Of a stretch of DNA of 64,000 nt, positions 55,343 through 63,415 are shown in pieces. The stretch lies in contig CAIKMJ010000022.1 of assembly GCA_903828455.1 (NCBI GenBank), positions 1 to 64,000 on the forward strand, read 5' to 3'. The first letter of the stretch is position 1, and each line of letters opens with the position of its first letter. The notes beneath the pieces were generated by a model. That model ran no database searches. It was not told where the DNA came from and saw only the letters and a list, made by a program, of their open reading frames with translations. The stretch comes from an uncultured Acidobacteriia bacterium (GTDB taxonomy: Bacteria > Acidobacteriota > Terriglobia > Bryobacterales > Bryobacteraceae). Position numbers and translations under genes: made by a program.

Positions 55343-55729
55343 ATGAAGCGCACTGCAATTGGAACGACCCTGATTCTCACTGGAGCCATCGCCTGGGGAA
55401 TCGCGGCTCACGCGCAATCCGGCGGAGCAGCGAAGATCGACCCGGTCAAGGTCGACCCGAAGCATTACAAAGTGGAGTTCGAAAACGAAAGCGTCCGCGT
55501 CCTGCGTATCCACTACGGCCCCGGCGAAAAGTCCGTCATGCACTTCCACCCCAACAATGTCGCCGTCTATCTCACCGATGGCACCGTCCGCATGGGCACC
55601 CCCGGCGGCAAATCGGTGGATGCGCCGTTCAAAGCCAAGGGCGTCGCGTGGGCCGCCGCCGGAGATCACCTTCCGCAGAACATCGGCAGCCAGCCGATGG
55701 AGGTCGTCGTCGTTGAAATGAAGAAGTAG
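55343..55729 (+). CDS. Exported cupin-domain protein
   Basis: About 128 residues with GAGAGG upstream of ATG. Signal peptide (1-25, MKRTAIGTTLILTGAIAWGI...). One cupin domain: VRVLRIHYGPGEKSVMHFHP supplies motif 1 (His-x-His), and AWAAAGDHLPQNIGSQPMEV holds motif 2. Small exported cupins of this kind are frequent in soil bacteria, and no specific substrate is known. Confidence 0.85.
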   Translation: MKRTAIGTTLILTGAIAWGIAAHAQSGGAAKIDPVKVDPKHYKVEFENESVRVLRIHYGPGEKSVMHFHPNNVAVYLTDGTVRMGTPGGKSVDAPFKAKGVAWAAAGDHLPQNIGSQPMEVVVVEMKK

Positions 55730-55759
55730 CCGCCGCCCGCGTTTTATCCGCTATGAACA

Positions 55760-55794
55760 GAGCAGGACCGCGCTCCACGAGGCCGGTCCTGCTC
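55760..55794. other. Perfect 11-bp inverted repeat (hairpin) after the cupin gene
   Basis: GAGCAGGACCG (55760-55770) pairs with CGGTCCTGCTC (55784-55794) around a 13-base loop, 30 bases after the cupin stop. No T-run follows, so it is a transcript-end hairpin or an operator rather than a textbook terminator. The rest of the 300-bp gap to the next gene shows no gene. Confidence 0.6.
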
Positions 55795-56029
55795 ACCCAA
55801 TCGCCTCCAGGCTGTTCTGGCCGCGCGCGGGCGCATCGGGGCGCCGCGGCCCGGATCGGCGCTCACGCCGCACTCGCGGGCTCCTGCCGCCGCATGAGGA
55901 CCGCATCAACGGCGTGCGCCAAATTGATCCGCTTTGCGGGCGGCGCGCGGGGCCGCCTTGAGCGGGCAGATTGGAGTTATCATTTTGAAGGCAGTCATAA
56001 CGGCGATCAGGCGACAAAAGAGGGACAGC

Positions 56030-57928
56030 ATGGCGACATCGAAGAATACGGACCGGCGGGGATTTCTGAAGGGAGCGGCGGCGCTGGCGGGAGCTGCGCC
56101 GATCGCGCTGGCTCCGCAGTCGGTACTGGCTCAGACCGCGGCGGCGGCGCCCGCGGAAACACCGGCGCGCACGGTGGAAGTGCTCACCAACGAGCGCCCC
56201 GGCGCGGACTTCATGATGGACGTGATCAAGTCGCTGGGCATCGAGTATGCCGCGGCCAATCCGGCCTCCAGTTGCCGCGGCCTGCACGAATCGATGATCA
56301 ATTACGGCGGCAACAAGAGCCCCGAACTGCTCACGGCGCTGCACGAGGAATCCTCGGTGGCGATGGCGCACGGCTACGCGAAGATCGAAGGCAAGCCGCT
56401 GATCGCGATGGTCCACGGCACGGTGGGCACGCAGCATGCCGCCATGGCGATCTACAACGCGTGGTGCGACCGCGTGCCGGCGATCGTGATCCTCGGCAAC
56501 GAAACGGATGCGACCGCCCGGCGCAGCTTCGTGGAATGGACGCACGCGGCGCAGGATGCGGCGGCGATCATCCGCGACTACACAAAGTGGGACGATAACC
56601 CGACGTCGCTGCAGCATTTCGCCGAATCGCTGGTGCGGGCCTACCGGATTGCCATGACTCCCCCGATGGGGCCGGTGGCCATCATCGCCAACGCCAAGCT
56701 GCAGGAAGAGCCGATCGAGGAAAAGGGTCTGCGCGTGCCGAAGCTGACGCCGGTGCTGCATCCGGTGGGCGATTCCGGCGCCATTCTCGAAACCGCGCGG
56801 ATGCTGGTGAATGCGGAAAATCCGGTGATCGTGGCCGGCCGCATGGCGCACAATCAGGCCGGTATGACGCTGCTGGCGGAGCTGGCGGATACGCTGCAGG
56901 CGCCGGTCAACGACCAGCGCAACCGCGTGAACATCGCATCCAGCCACCCGTTCTACAACACCGGGAACGTGGTGAACGCCGACGTGATTCTGGCGCTCGA
57001 AGTGGAAGACATCTTCATGCTGACGCACCGGATGTCGCAGCTGAACCGGATCGGCATGGAACCGCCGAAGAAGATCATCAAGGATACGTGCAAGGTCGTC
57101 AGCATTTCGAGCGTCGAGCTGTTCCAGCGTTCGAACTACCAGGATTTTGCGCGCTACAACGAAGTGGACATGGCGATTCCGGGCGACGCGCAGGCGACGC
57201 TGCCGCTGCTGATTGAAGCCTGTAAGAAGCTGATCACCGGCGACCGTCGCGCGGCGATGCAGGCGCGCGGCGCCAAACTCACCGCCCAGTACAAGAAGAA
57301 CAAGGAAACCGCGCTGACGGAAGCGACACTCGGCTGGGATTCCAGCCCGCTGACGCCGGCGCGCATTTCGGCCGAGTTGTGGGCCCAGATCCGCAACGAA
57401 GACTGGTCGCTGGTGGGCAACGATATGTTCTTCGGCCGCTGGCCGTCGCGGCTGTGGGACTTCGAAAAGCACTACCAGTTCATCGGCGGGTCGGGCGGCG
57501 AAGGCGTGGGTTACGGCGCTCCGGCGGCCGTCGGCGCCGCGCTGGCGAACCGCAAGTATGGCCGGCTGACCGTCAATATTCAGAATGATGGCGACCTGAA
57601 TTATGCACCGGGCGTGCTGTGGACGGCGGTACACCACAACATCCCGCTGCTTTCCATCATGAACAACAACCGCGGTTACCACCAGGAAGTGATGTTCGTG
57701 ACCACCATGGCGGCGCGCGCCAATCGCGACGTGACCCGCGCGGGCATCGGGACGAAGCTCGATAAACCTTATATCGATTACGCGACGATGGCCAAGACGT
57801 ACGGGATGACGGGCATCGGGCCCATTACGGATCCGAAGGACGTGGGGCCGGCGATCAAGCGCGCCATCGAAGTAGTGAAGGCGGGCGAGCCGGTGCTGAT
57901 CGACACCGTGACGCAGGGTCGCGGATAA
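56030..57928 (+). CDS. Tat-exported thiamine-diphosphate-dependent enzyme
   Basis: About 632 residues from ATG 56030 (GAGGGA upstream). The N-terminus DRRGFLKGAAALAGAAPIAL is a twin-arginine signal. The rest has the acetolactate synthase/decarboxylase three-domain order: PYR domain with the activating Glu in ALHEESSVAMAHGYAKI (about 103-119), a central NAD/FAD-like domain (ENPVIVAGRMAHNQAG), and the PP domain with the ThDP/Mg motif NDGDLNYAPG at about 518 and MNNN about 25 residues later. The usual GDG is NDG here. Export of a ThDP enzyme is unusual. A cytochrome c gene follows by 26 bp. Substrate unknown. Confidence 0.85.
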   Translation: MATSKNTDRRGFLKGAAALAGAAPIALAPQSVLAQTAAAAPAETPARTVEVLTNERPGADFMMDVIKSLGIEYAAANPASSCRGLHESMINYGGNKSPELLTALHEESSVAMAHGYAKIEGKPLIAMVHGTVGTQHAAMAIYNAWCDRVPAIVILGNETDATARRSFVEWTHAAQDAAAIIRDYTKWDDNPTSLQHFAESLVRAYRIAMTPPMGPVAIIANAKLQEEPIEEKGLRVPKLTPVLHPVGDSGAILETARMLVNAENPVIVAGRMAHNQAGMTLLAELADTLQAPVNDQRNRVNIASSHPFYNTGNVVNADVILALEVEDIFMLTHRMSQLNRIGMEPPKKIIKDTCKVVSISSVELFQRSNYQDFARYNEVDMAIPGDAQATLPLLIEACKKLITGDRRAAMQARGAKLTAQYKKNKETALTEATLGWDSSPLTPARISAELWAQIRNEDWSLVGNDMFFGRWPSRLWDFEKHYQFIGGSGGEGVGYGAPAAVGAALANRKYGRLTVNIQNDGDLNYAPGVLWTAVHHNIPLLSIMNNNRGYHQEVMFVTTMAARANRDVTRAGIGTKLDKPYIDYATMAKTYGMTGIGPITDPKDVGPAIKRAIEVVKAGEPVLIDTVTQGRG

Positions 57929-57954
57929 GCGCAGAAAGATCAGGAGAACCGATC

Positions 57955-58314
57955 GTGAAGAAAACTATTCTCTTCCTTGCCGCGCTGGCCGTGAGCGTTG
58001 CGGCGGCTCTGGCTCAGAATGCCGCGCCCGCGGGTAACGCGGAAAACGGCAAGAAGCTGTGGGTGAAGAATAACTGCTACTCCTGCCACGGCTACGAAGG
58101 GCACGGCGGCAGCGTGGGTCCGAAGCTGGCGCCGAAGCCGATTTCCATGGTGGCGTTCATGGCGATTGTGCGGCATCCTCCGCAGAGCACCATGCCGACC
58201 TTCACCGCCAGGGTGATTTCCGATTCCGACCTGCGGGACATGTGGGCGTATCTGAACGCGATCCCGGCGGCGCCGGCGTATAAAGATGTGCCGCTGCTGA
58301 ACGCGATTCAGTAA
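57955..58314 (+). CDS. Exported monohaem cytochrome c
   Basis: 119 residues from GTG with CAGGAG upstream. Signal peptide (1-21, MKKTILFLAALAVSVAAALAQ), haem motif CYSCH at about 41-45 in NGKKLWVKNNCYSCHGYEG, and Met ligand candidate in QSTMPTFTA, typical of class I. It follows the Tat-exported ThDP enzyme closely and is probably co-transcribed, so it may take electrons from that enzyme to the respiratory chain. Confidence 0.92.
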   Translation: MKKTILFLAALAVSVAAALAQNAAPAGNAENGKKLWVKNNCYSCHGYEGHGGSVGPKLAPKPISMVAFMAIVRHPPQSTMPTFTARVISDSDLRDMWAYLNAIPAAPAYKDVPLLNAIQ

Positions 58315-58365
58315 GGCTGCCGGGAACGGCCTCCGGCTTGCAAAGCGTTACAGGGGGCATATTTC

Positions 58366-60267
58366 GTGGCGCCATCGATTCGCGCAGCCGGGCAAAAGAA
58401 AGCCGCGAGCCGCATACCGTCGTTCGCTTCGGTCGAGCCGTACATCAGTGCCGTGTGCCTGCTCGCCATCGCATGGCACCTCGGCGCGAAATACCTCTGG
58501 CACGCCTCGGCGTCCGTCAGTGACAGGCCGCTGATTTTTGCGCTGGTAGCGGGCGGGGCGCCGCTCGTGACCATGCTGCTGCGAAAGCTGACGCGGCTGG
58601 AGTTCGGCGCCGACTTCCTGGCGGGCATCTCCATCGTGGTCTCCGTCCTGCTCGGCGAGTATCTGGCCGGGGCCGTCATTGTGCTGATGCTGTCGGGCGG
58701 GGCGACGCTCGAAAGCTTCGCCTCGCGTCGGGCCTCGTCCGTACTGAGCGCTCTGGCGAACCGCATGCCGCTCAGCGCACACCGCAGCACAGCCGGGGGC
58801 ATCCTCGAAATCGGGCTCGACGAAATCGCCGTCGGTGACTCGCTGGTGGTCTTCCCCCACGAAAGCTGCCCGGTGGACGGCGTTGTAGTGGACGGCCACG
58901 GCGTGATGGACGAGTCGTATCTCACCGGCGAGCCCTATCAGATATCCAAGATTCCCGGCGCGGACGTCCTGTCGGGCGCGATCAACGGCGAGACGGCGCT
59001 GACCATTCGCGTCGAGAAACTTCCCATCGATTCGCGGTACGCAAAAATCGTTCGCGTGATGGAACAGGCCGAGCTGAGCCGGCCGGAGTTCCGGCGCATC
59101 GGAGACCGGCTCGGCGCCTGGTACACCGTGCTGGCGCTGGCGGTGGCCGCGGCGGGCTGGTATGCCGGCGGGGATCCGCGGCGCTTTCTGGCCGTGCTGG
59201 TGATTGCGACTCCGTGCCCGCTGCTGCTGGCAATTCCGGTGGCGATTATCGGCGCGATTTCGGTGGCGGCGTCGAGAGGCATTATCGTCCGGAATCCGGC
59301 GATGCTGGAAAACATCGATTCGTGCCGGACCATGATTTTCGACAAGACCGGAACGCTGACGCACGGCAGGCCGGTGCTCACCGAAGTGATCTGCGCGGGG
59401 GACCGGGATCCGCGGGACGTCTTGCGGCTGGCCGCCAGCCTGGAGCAATACTCCAAACATCCTCTGGCGGTGGCGATTCAGGAAGCGGCGCGCGAGCGCG
59501 GGGCGGGGCTGGCGCCGGTCGCCGAAGTCAGCGAGAAACCCGGGGCGGGGCTGAGCGGGCAGATCGGAACTGCGTTGATCCGGATCACCGGCCGGGGGAA
59601 GTTGCTGCGGGAATCTCCGGAAGTGGCGCCGCTGCTGCCGCCGGTGAGTGCCGGCATGGAATCGATCCTGCTGATTGACGACCGCTACGCCGCTACCCTT
59701 CGTTTTCGCGACACGCCGCGACGGGAGAGCCGTCCCTTCGTCAATCATCTGGGGCCGAAGCACGGCGTCACGCGCGTGATGATGCTCTCGGGCGACCGTG
59801 AATCGGAGGTTCGCGATGTGGCCGATGCCGTGGGGATCGCCGAGGCCCGCTCCGGCAAGAGTCCCGAAGAGAAGGTAGACATTGTGCGGGAAGAGTCGAA
59901 GCGCGGGCCGACGCTGTTTCTCGGCGACGGCGTCAACGACGCGCCTGCAATGCTCGCGGCCACCGTTGGCGTGGCGCTCGGCCGCAACAGCGACATCACC
60001 GCCGAGGCGGCCGACGCCGTGATTTTCGAGCCGTCGCTTCGCAAGGTGGATGAACTGATCCACATTGGCCGCCGGATGAAGCGGATCGCGCTGCAGAGCG
60101 CCGTGGGCGGAATGGCGCTCAGCATGATCGGGATGCTGGCCGCCGCCACGGGACATCTGCCGCCGGTGGCGGGCGCCATCACGCAGGAAATCATCGACGT
60201 GGCGGCTCTTTTGAACGCCGTCCGCGTGGCGATTCCGGGCGACTATCTGGACAGCGACGGCATTTGA
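58366..60267 (+). CDS. P1B-type heavy-metal ATPase, without N-terminal metal-binding domain
   Basis: 633 residues from GTG. Membrane segments pack before and after the actuator domain (SYLTGEPYQISK replaces the TGES motif). The membrane metal site is ATPCPLLLAIP (TPCP at about 282-285), not the CPC of copper or zinc pumps. Phosphorylation motif DKTGTLTHG (about 325), HP motif KHPLAVAI, and GDGVNDAPAM are intact. A TPC motif has been described for the P1B-5 group (nickel/iron), which suggests but does not prove the metal. No HMA domain and no C-terminal hemerythrin domain are seen. Confidence 0.85.
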   Translation: MAPSIRAAGQKKAASRIPSFASVEPYISAVCLLAIAWHLGAKYLWHASASVSDRPLIFALVAGGAPLVTMLLRKLTRLEFGADFLAGISIVVSVLLGEYLAGAVIVLMLSGGATLESFASRRASSVLSALANRMPLSAHRSTAGGILEIGLDEIAVGDSLVVFPHESCPVDGVVVDGHGVMDESYLTGEPYQISKIPGADVLSGAINGETALTIRVEKLPIDSRYAKIVRVMEQAELSRPEFRRIGDRLGAWYTVLALAVAAAGWYAGGDPRRFLAVLVIATPCPLLLAIPVAIIGAISVAASRGIIVRNPAMLENIDSCRTMIFDKTGTLTHGRPVLTEVICAGDRDPRDVLRLAASLEQYSKHPLAVAIQEAARERGAGLAPVAEVSEKPGAGLSGQIGTALIRITGRGKLLRESPEVAPLLPPVSAGMESILLIDDRYAATLRFRDTPRRESRPFVNHLGPKHGVTRVMMLSGDRESEVRDVADAVGIAEARSGKSPEEKVDIVREESKRGPTLFLGDGVNDAPAMLAATVGVALGRNSDITAEAADAVIFEPSLRKVDELIHIGRRMKRIALQSAVGGMALSMIGMLAAATGHLPPVAGAITQEIIDVAALLNAVRVAIPGDYLDSDGI

Positions 60268-60324
60268 ACCTCCTCCGTATTTGGCCGGAGTTTGAATGTA
60301 TACTCAGGCGAGGAGATTTCCGTA

Positions 60325-61383
60325 GTGAACAATCATTTCTTGAAAACCAGTTTCGCGGTCGCGGTCGCGATTGCTGTTTCCGCTTCCGCCGGATGGTCGC
60401 AGCAGCCGTCCGACGGTCCGTATAAGATTCTGAAGACCGTGAAGGTCGGCAACGAGGGTGGCTTCGATTATGTGAACGTCGACGTCGAGAACCGCCGGCT
60501 CTACGTGGCGCGCCGCAGCACGCCGCCGCAGGTCTTCGTGTACAACCTCGACACCCTGGAGCCTGTCGGCGCGGTGCCCGACACCAGCGCGCACGGCGCG
60601 GTGATCGATCCGAAGTCGCACCACGGCGTGGCGACGAGCAATCCGCTCGCGCTGTTCGATACGGAAACGCTGAAGCCGATCAAGAAGCTTGAAGTGAAGG
60701 GGAATCCCGACGGCGCGATGTACGACCCCTCAAACCAGCGCGTTTATATTCTCAGCCACCCGTCGCCGCACGTGACGGTGGTCGATCCGAAGGACGGCTC
60801 GGTTATCAGCACCTTCGACATCGGCGGAGCTCCCGAGCAGGCGGCGGCCGACGGCATGGGTCACGTCTACATCGACGTGGAAGACAAGGAAAACATCGCC
60901 GTCGTGGATACCAAAACGCTGACCGTGACGGGCCACTATGACGTGACCGGAAGCGGCGGCACCTGCGCGGGCCTCGCGGTGGACGCAAAGAACCGCGTTC
61001 TCTTTGCCGCCTGCCGCAAGCCGGCCAACATGGTGATGCTCAATGCCGATACCGGCAAGATCCTCAAGACGCTGCCCATCGGCACCGCGTCGGACGGCGC
61101 GCTGTTCAATCCCAACACGATGGAAGCGTTCAGCTCCAATTCGGAAGGCACGCTTTCGATCGTCAAGGAAAACAGCGCCACGGACTTCGTTCTGGAGCAG
61201 ACGCTGAAGACCATGCCGGGCGCCAAGACCAGCGCACTCGACACCAAGACGAATCACGTGATTCTGATCGCCGCTGAATACGGTCCCGCCGAAGCCGCGG
61301 CTCCGGCTGCCGACGGCAAGAAGAATAACGGCCGCGGCCCGATGATCCCGGGTTCATTCTCGATCATCGTGGTCGGCAAGTAA
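60325..61383 (+). CDS. Exported YVTN-type beta-propeller protein
   Basis: About 352 residues from GTG 60325, supported by GAGGAG upstream. Signal peptide (1-26). Propeller blades follow: FDYVNVDVENRRLYVARR, VFVYNLDTLEPVG, RVYILSHPSPHVTVVD, HVYIDVEDKENIAVVD, RVLFAACRKPANMVML and EAFSSNSEGTLSIV. YVTN-family propellers are binding proteins, and some sit with cytochromes or metal ATPases. It ends just before an intrinsic terminator. Confidence 0.88.
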   Translation: MNNHFLKTSFAVAVAIAVSASAGWSQQPSDGPYKILKTVKVGNEGGFDYVNVDVENRRLYVARRSTPPQVFVYNLDTLEPVGAVPDTSAHGAVIDPKSHHGVATSNPLALFDTETLKPIKKLEVKGNPDGAMYDPSNQRVYILSHPSPHVTVVDPKDGSVISTFDIGGAPEQAAADGMGHVYIDVEDKENIAVVDTKTLTVTGHYDVTGSGGTCAGLAVDAKNRVLFAACRKPANMVMLNADTGKILKTLPIGTASDGALFNPNTMEAFSSNSEGTLSIVKENSATDFVLEQTLKTMPGAKTSALDTKTNHVILIAAEYGPAEAAAPAADGKKNNGRGPMIPGSFSIIVVGK

Positions 61384-61397
61384 TACCGCTTCACCGC

Positions 61398-61430
61398 AGG
61401 GCGCTCGATGTTCTCGGGCGCCCTTTTTTT
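61398..61430 (+). terminator. Rho-independent terminator after the propeller gene
   Basis: Stem AGGGCGC / GCGCCCT (61398-61404 with 61418-61424), 13-base loop, then a run of seven T's. It ends the transcript covering the ThDP enzyme, cytochrome, ATPase and propeller genes, and separates them from the metallo-hydrolase gene. Confidence 0.9.
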
Positions 61431-61486
61431 ATTGGGATCGTCCGCGTTTGGCCTGTTACCCGGCCGCCTGACTCCGAGGAGAAATC

Positions 61487-62353
61487 ATGACATCGAAGAT
61501 TCTGATTCTGCTGACTGCGCTGGCCGCGCTTGCGTCCGCGCAGCAAAAGAAAGACGCCGGGCCGCCGGTGCTGACCGTGCAGCAGGTCAAGCCCGGGCTC
61601 TTCGAAATCACCGGCGCCGGAGCGAATACGGAAGTGCGGGTGACGCGCGACAGTCTGATCGTGGTGGACGGCAAGCTGCCCGGCGAACAGATCTACAACG
61701 CGCTGATGCAGCAGATCGGGTCGATCGGTAAGCTGCCGGTGAAAACGCTGATCGTGACCCAGCATCACGAGGATCATGCCGGCAATAACGACCGTTTTCT
61801 GGCGGCGGGCGTCAAAGTTCTGGCGCACCGCAATCAGCTCCGGGATCTGGCCACGTACAAGGTTGAGCACGTGCCGGCACTCCCGAATGAGACCTATTCC
61901 GGAGGCAGCCATACCGTGAAGGAAGGCGGCGTCACGGTTCAGCTTTATCATTTCGGCCGCGGCCACACGGACGGCGATTCTGTGGTTTATTTTCCCGACC
62001 TGAAAGTGATCGCGCTCAGCGATCTGATCACCGTGGGCTCCACCGGACCGCGCGCCGATTACGAAGGCGGCGGCAGCTTCGTCGAGTGGCCCGCCGTGCT
62101 CGAAAAGGTTCTGAAACTCGATTTCGATACCTGCATTCCGGGCGCCGGCGACATTCTGACGAAGGCCGACGTGGCCGCTTTCAAGGTCAAGATGGATACG
62201 CTGGTCAGCCGCGCGCGCGAGGCTGTGCGCAGCGGCGTTCCCAAAGACCAGCTGATGGCGCACATCAGGACGGACGATCTGGGCTGGGCGCCGCGCCTCG
62301 CGAGCGTGGACCCGTTTTACGCGGAACTGCAGAAGACCGCGCCGCAGAAGTAA
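61487..62353 (+). CDS. Exported metallo-beta-lactamase-fold hydrolase with altered zinc motif
   Basis: 288 residues with GAGGAG upstream. Signal peptide (1-18). MBL fold: LIVVDGKLPGEQIYNA, the active-site loop IVTQHHEDHAGNNDRFL, FGRGHTDGDSVVYFP and VIALSDLI. In the loop the usual HxHxDH reads QHHEDH, so the first zinc His is Gln while the second His, Asp and last His remain. Later ligand His (GRGHTDGD) is present. The last 89 bp overlap the end of the convergent methyltransferase gene. Confidence 0.9.
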   Translation: MTSKILILLTALAALASAQQKKDAGPPVLTVQQVKPGLFEITGAGANTEVRVTRDSLIVVDGKLPGEQIYNALMQQIGSIGKLPVKTLIVTQHHEDHAGNNDRFLAAGVKVLAHRNQLRDLATYKVEHVPALPNETYSGGSHTVKEGGVTVQLYHFGRGHTDGDSVVYFPDLKVIALSDLITVGSTGPRADYEGGGSFVEWPAVLEKVLKLDFDTCIPGAGDILTKADVAAFKVKMDTLVSRAREAVRSGVPKDQLMAHIRTDDLGWAPRLASVDPFYAELQKTAPQK

Positions 62354-63356
62354 GCCGCCGCGGCCTTCCTGCCGGAACCGAAGCTTCGCGCATCGCCAGT
62401 AAAATCCGGCGCCCCACCGCTTCCACAACCTTCGGCACCACCGCGTTGCCGAACTGCCGGTAAGCCTGCGTGTCGGAAACGACGATGGGCTTTTCTTCGA
62501 AGCCCATCAGCCGTCCGCATTCCCGCGGCGTGAGACGTCGCGGCGGCCTGTTTTTACCCTGCGGGACGAGAATCTCCGAGCCGTCTTTGTGATAGCGGGC
62601 GCTGAGCGTGCGCGAAATGCCGGCGGGATCGGCGAGCCCGAAGCCGAAACCGTTGCCGCGCGCGCGATGGCCCTCCGCGTAGCGCTGCAGATAGTTCCAG
62701 AGGTGCGGCGAGAGCGTGTATTTGGGGTCCGGCAGCGGCTCCAGAATGTCGAGCAAACGCGGCCGCGCGCCATCGGGCGGATCGGGATATTCGAATGCCG
62801 GCCGCGTCGGAAAAACGTCTTTGTTGAAACAGACGATGTACACGCGCTCGCGATGCTGCGGCACCCACGCCGCGGCGTCGATGACCCGATCGAAAATCCA
62901 GTAATTGAGCTCGTCAAGGCGCGCGCGAATGACCTGCCACGTGCGGCCCTTGTCGTGCGACTTCAGGTTCTTCACGTTTTCGAGGAAAAGCACCGCGGGG
63001 CGTCTGGCTTCCACAATTGCGGCAAGCTGAAAAAAAAGGTTGCCCTGCGTTTCGCACTCGAAGCCGTGCGCCATGCCGAGACTCTGCCGCTTCGAAACTC
63101 CGGCAAGCGAGAACGGCTGGCAGGGGAAACCGGCGGCGAGCAGATCGTGATCGGGAATATCGGCGATGTTGATCCTGCGAATGTCGTCGTGCGGAGTTTC
63201 GCCATACCAGGCGGCGTAGGTCCGTTGCGAATACTTGTCCCACTCGCAGGAAAAGCGGCACGTCCCGCCCAGCTTTTCCAGCGCGCTGCGAAAGCCGCCG
63301 ATGCCGGCAAAGAGATCGATGAAGGTGAACGGCGCGGCCGGCGATCCCGAAGGCAT
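62265..63356 (-). CDS. C5-cytosine DNA methyltransferase (Dcm-like)
   Basis: 363 residues. Motif I FIDLFAGIGGFRSALEKLGG, motif IV AAGFPCQPFSLAG with catalytic Cys, motif VI VLFLENVKNLKSHDKGRTW, motif VIII VPQHRERVYIV, and C-terminal motifs X (RQFGNAVVPKVVEAVGR). The LENVKNLKSHDKG run matches E. coli Dcm (CCWGG). Recognition of the target region is not proven by this. The last about 50 residues are Arg/Pro/Ala-rich and read over the metallo-hydrolase gene. No restriction endonuclease or vsr gene is adjacent, so it looks like an orphan methyltransferase. Confidence 0.92.
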   Translation of the reverse strand: MPSGSPAAPFTFIDLFAGIGGFRSALEKLGGTCRFSCEWDKYSQRTYAAWYGETPHDDIRRINIADIPDHDLLAAGFPCQPFSLAGVSKRQSLGMAHGFECETQGNLFFQLAAIVEARRPAVLFLENVKNLKSHDKGRTWQVIRARLDELNYWIFDRVIDAAAWVPQHRERVYIVCFNKDVFPTRPAFEYPDPPDGARPRLLDILEPLPDPKYTLSPHLWNYLQRYAEGHRARGNGFGFGLADPAGISRTLSARYHKDGSEILVPQGKNRPPRRLTPRECGRLMGFEEKPIVVSDTQAYRQFGNAVVPKVVEAVGRRILLAMREASVPAGRPRRLTSAARSSAVPRKTGPRSRGAAPSPDRPS

Positions 63357-63415
63357 CCTGGAGCCCAGTCTACTATGCGCACGGAACAGAACTGCGCGGA
63401 AATGATGCGGTGCGG

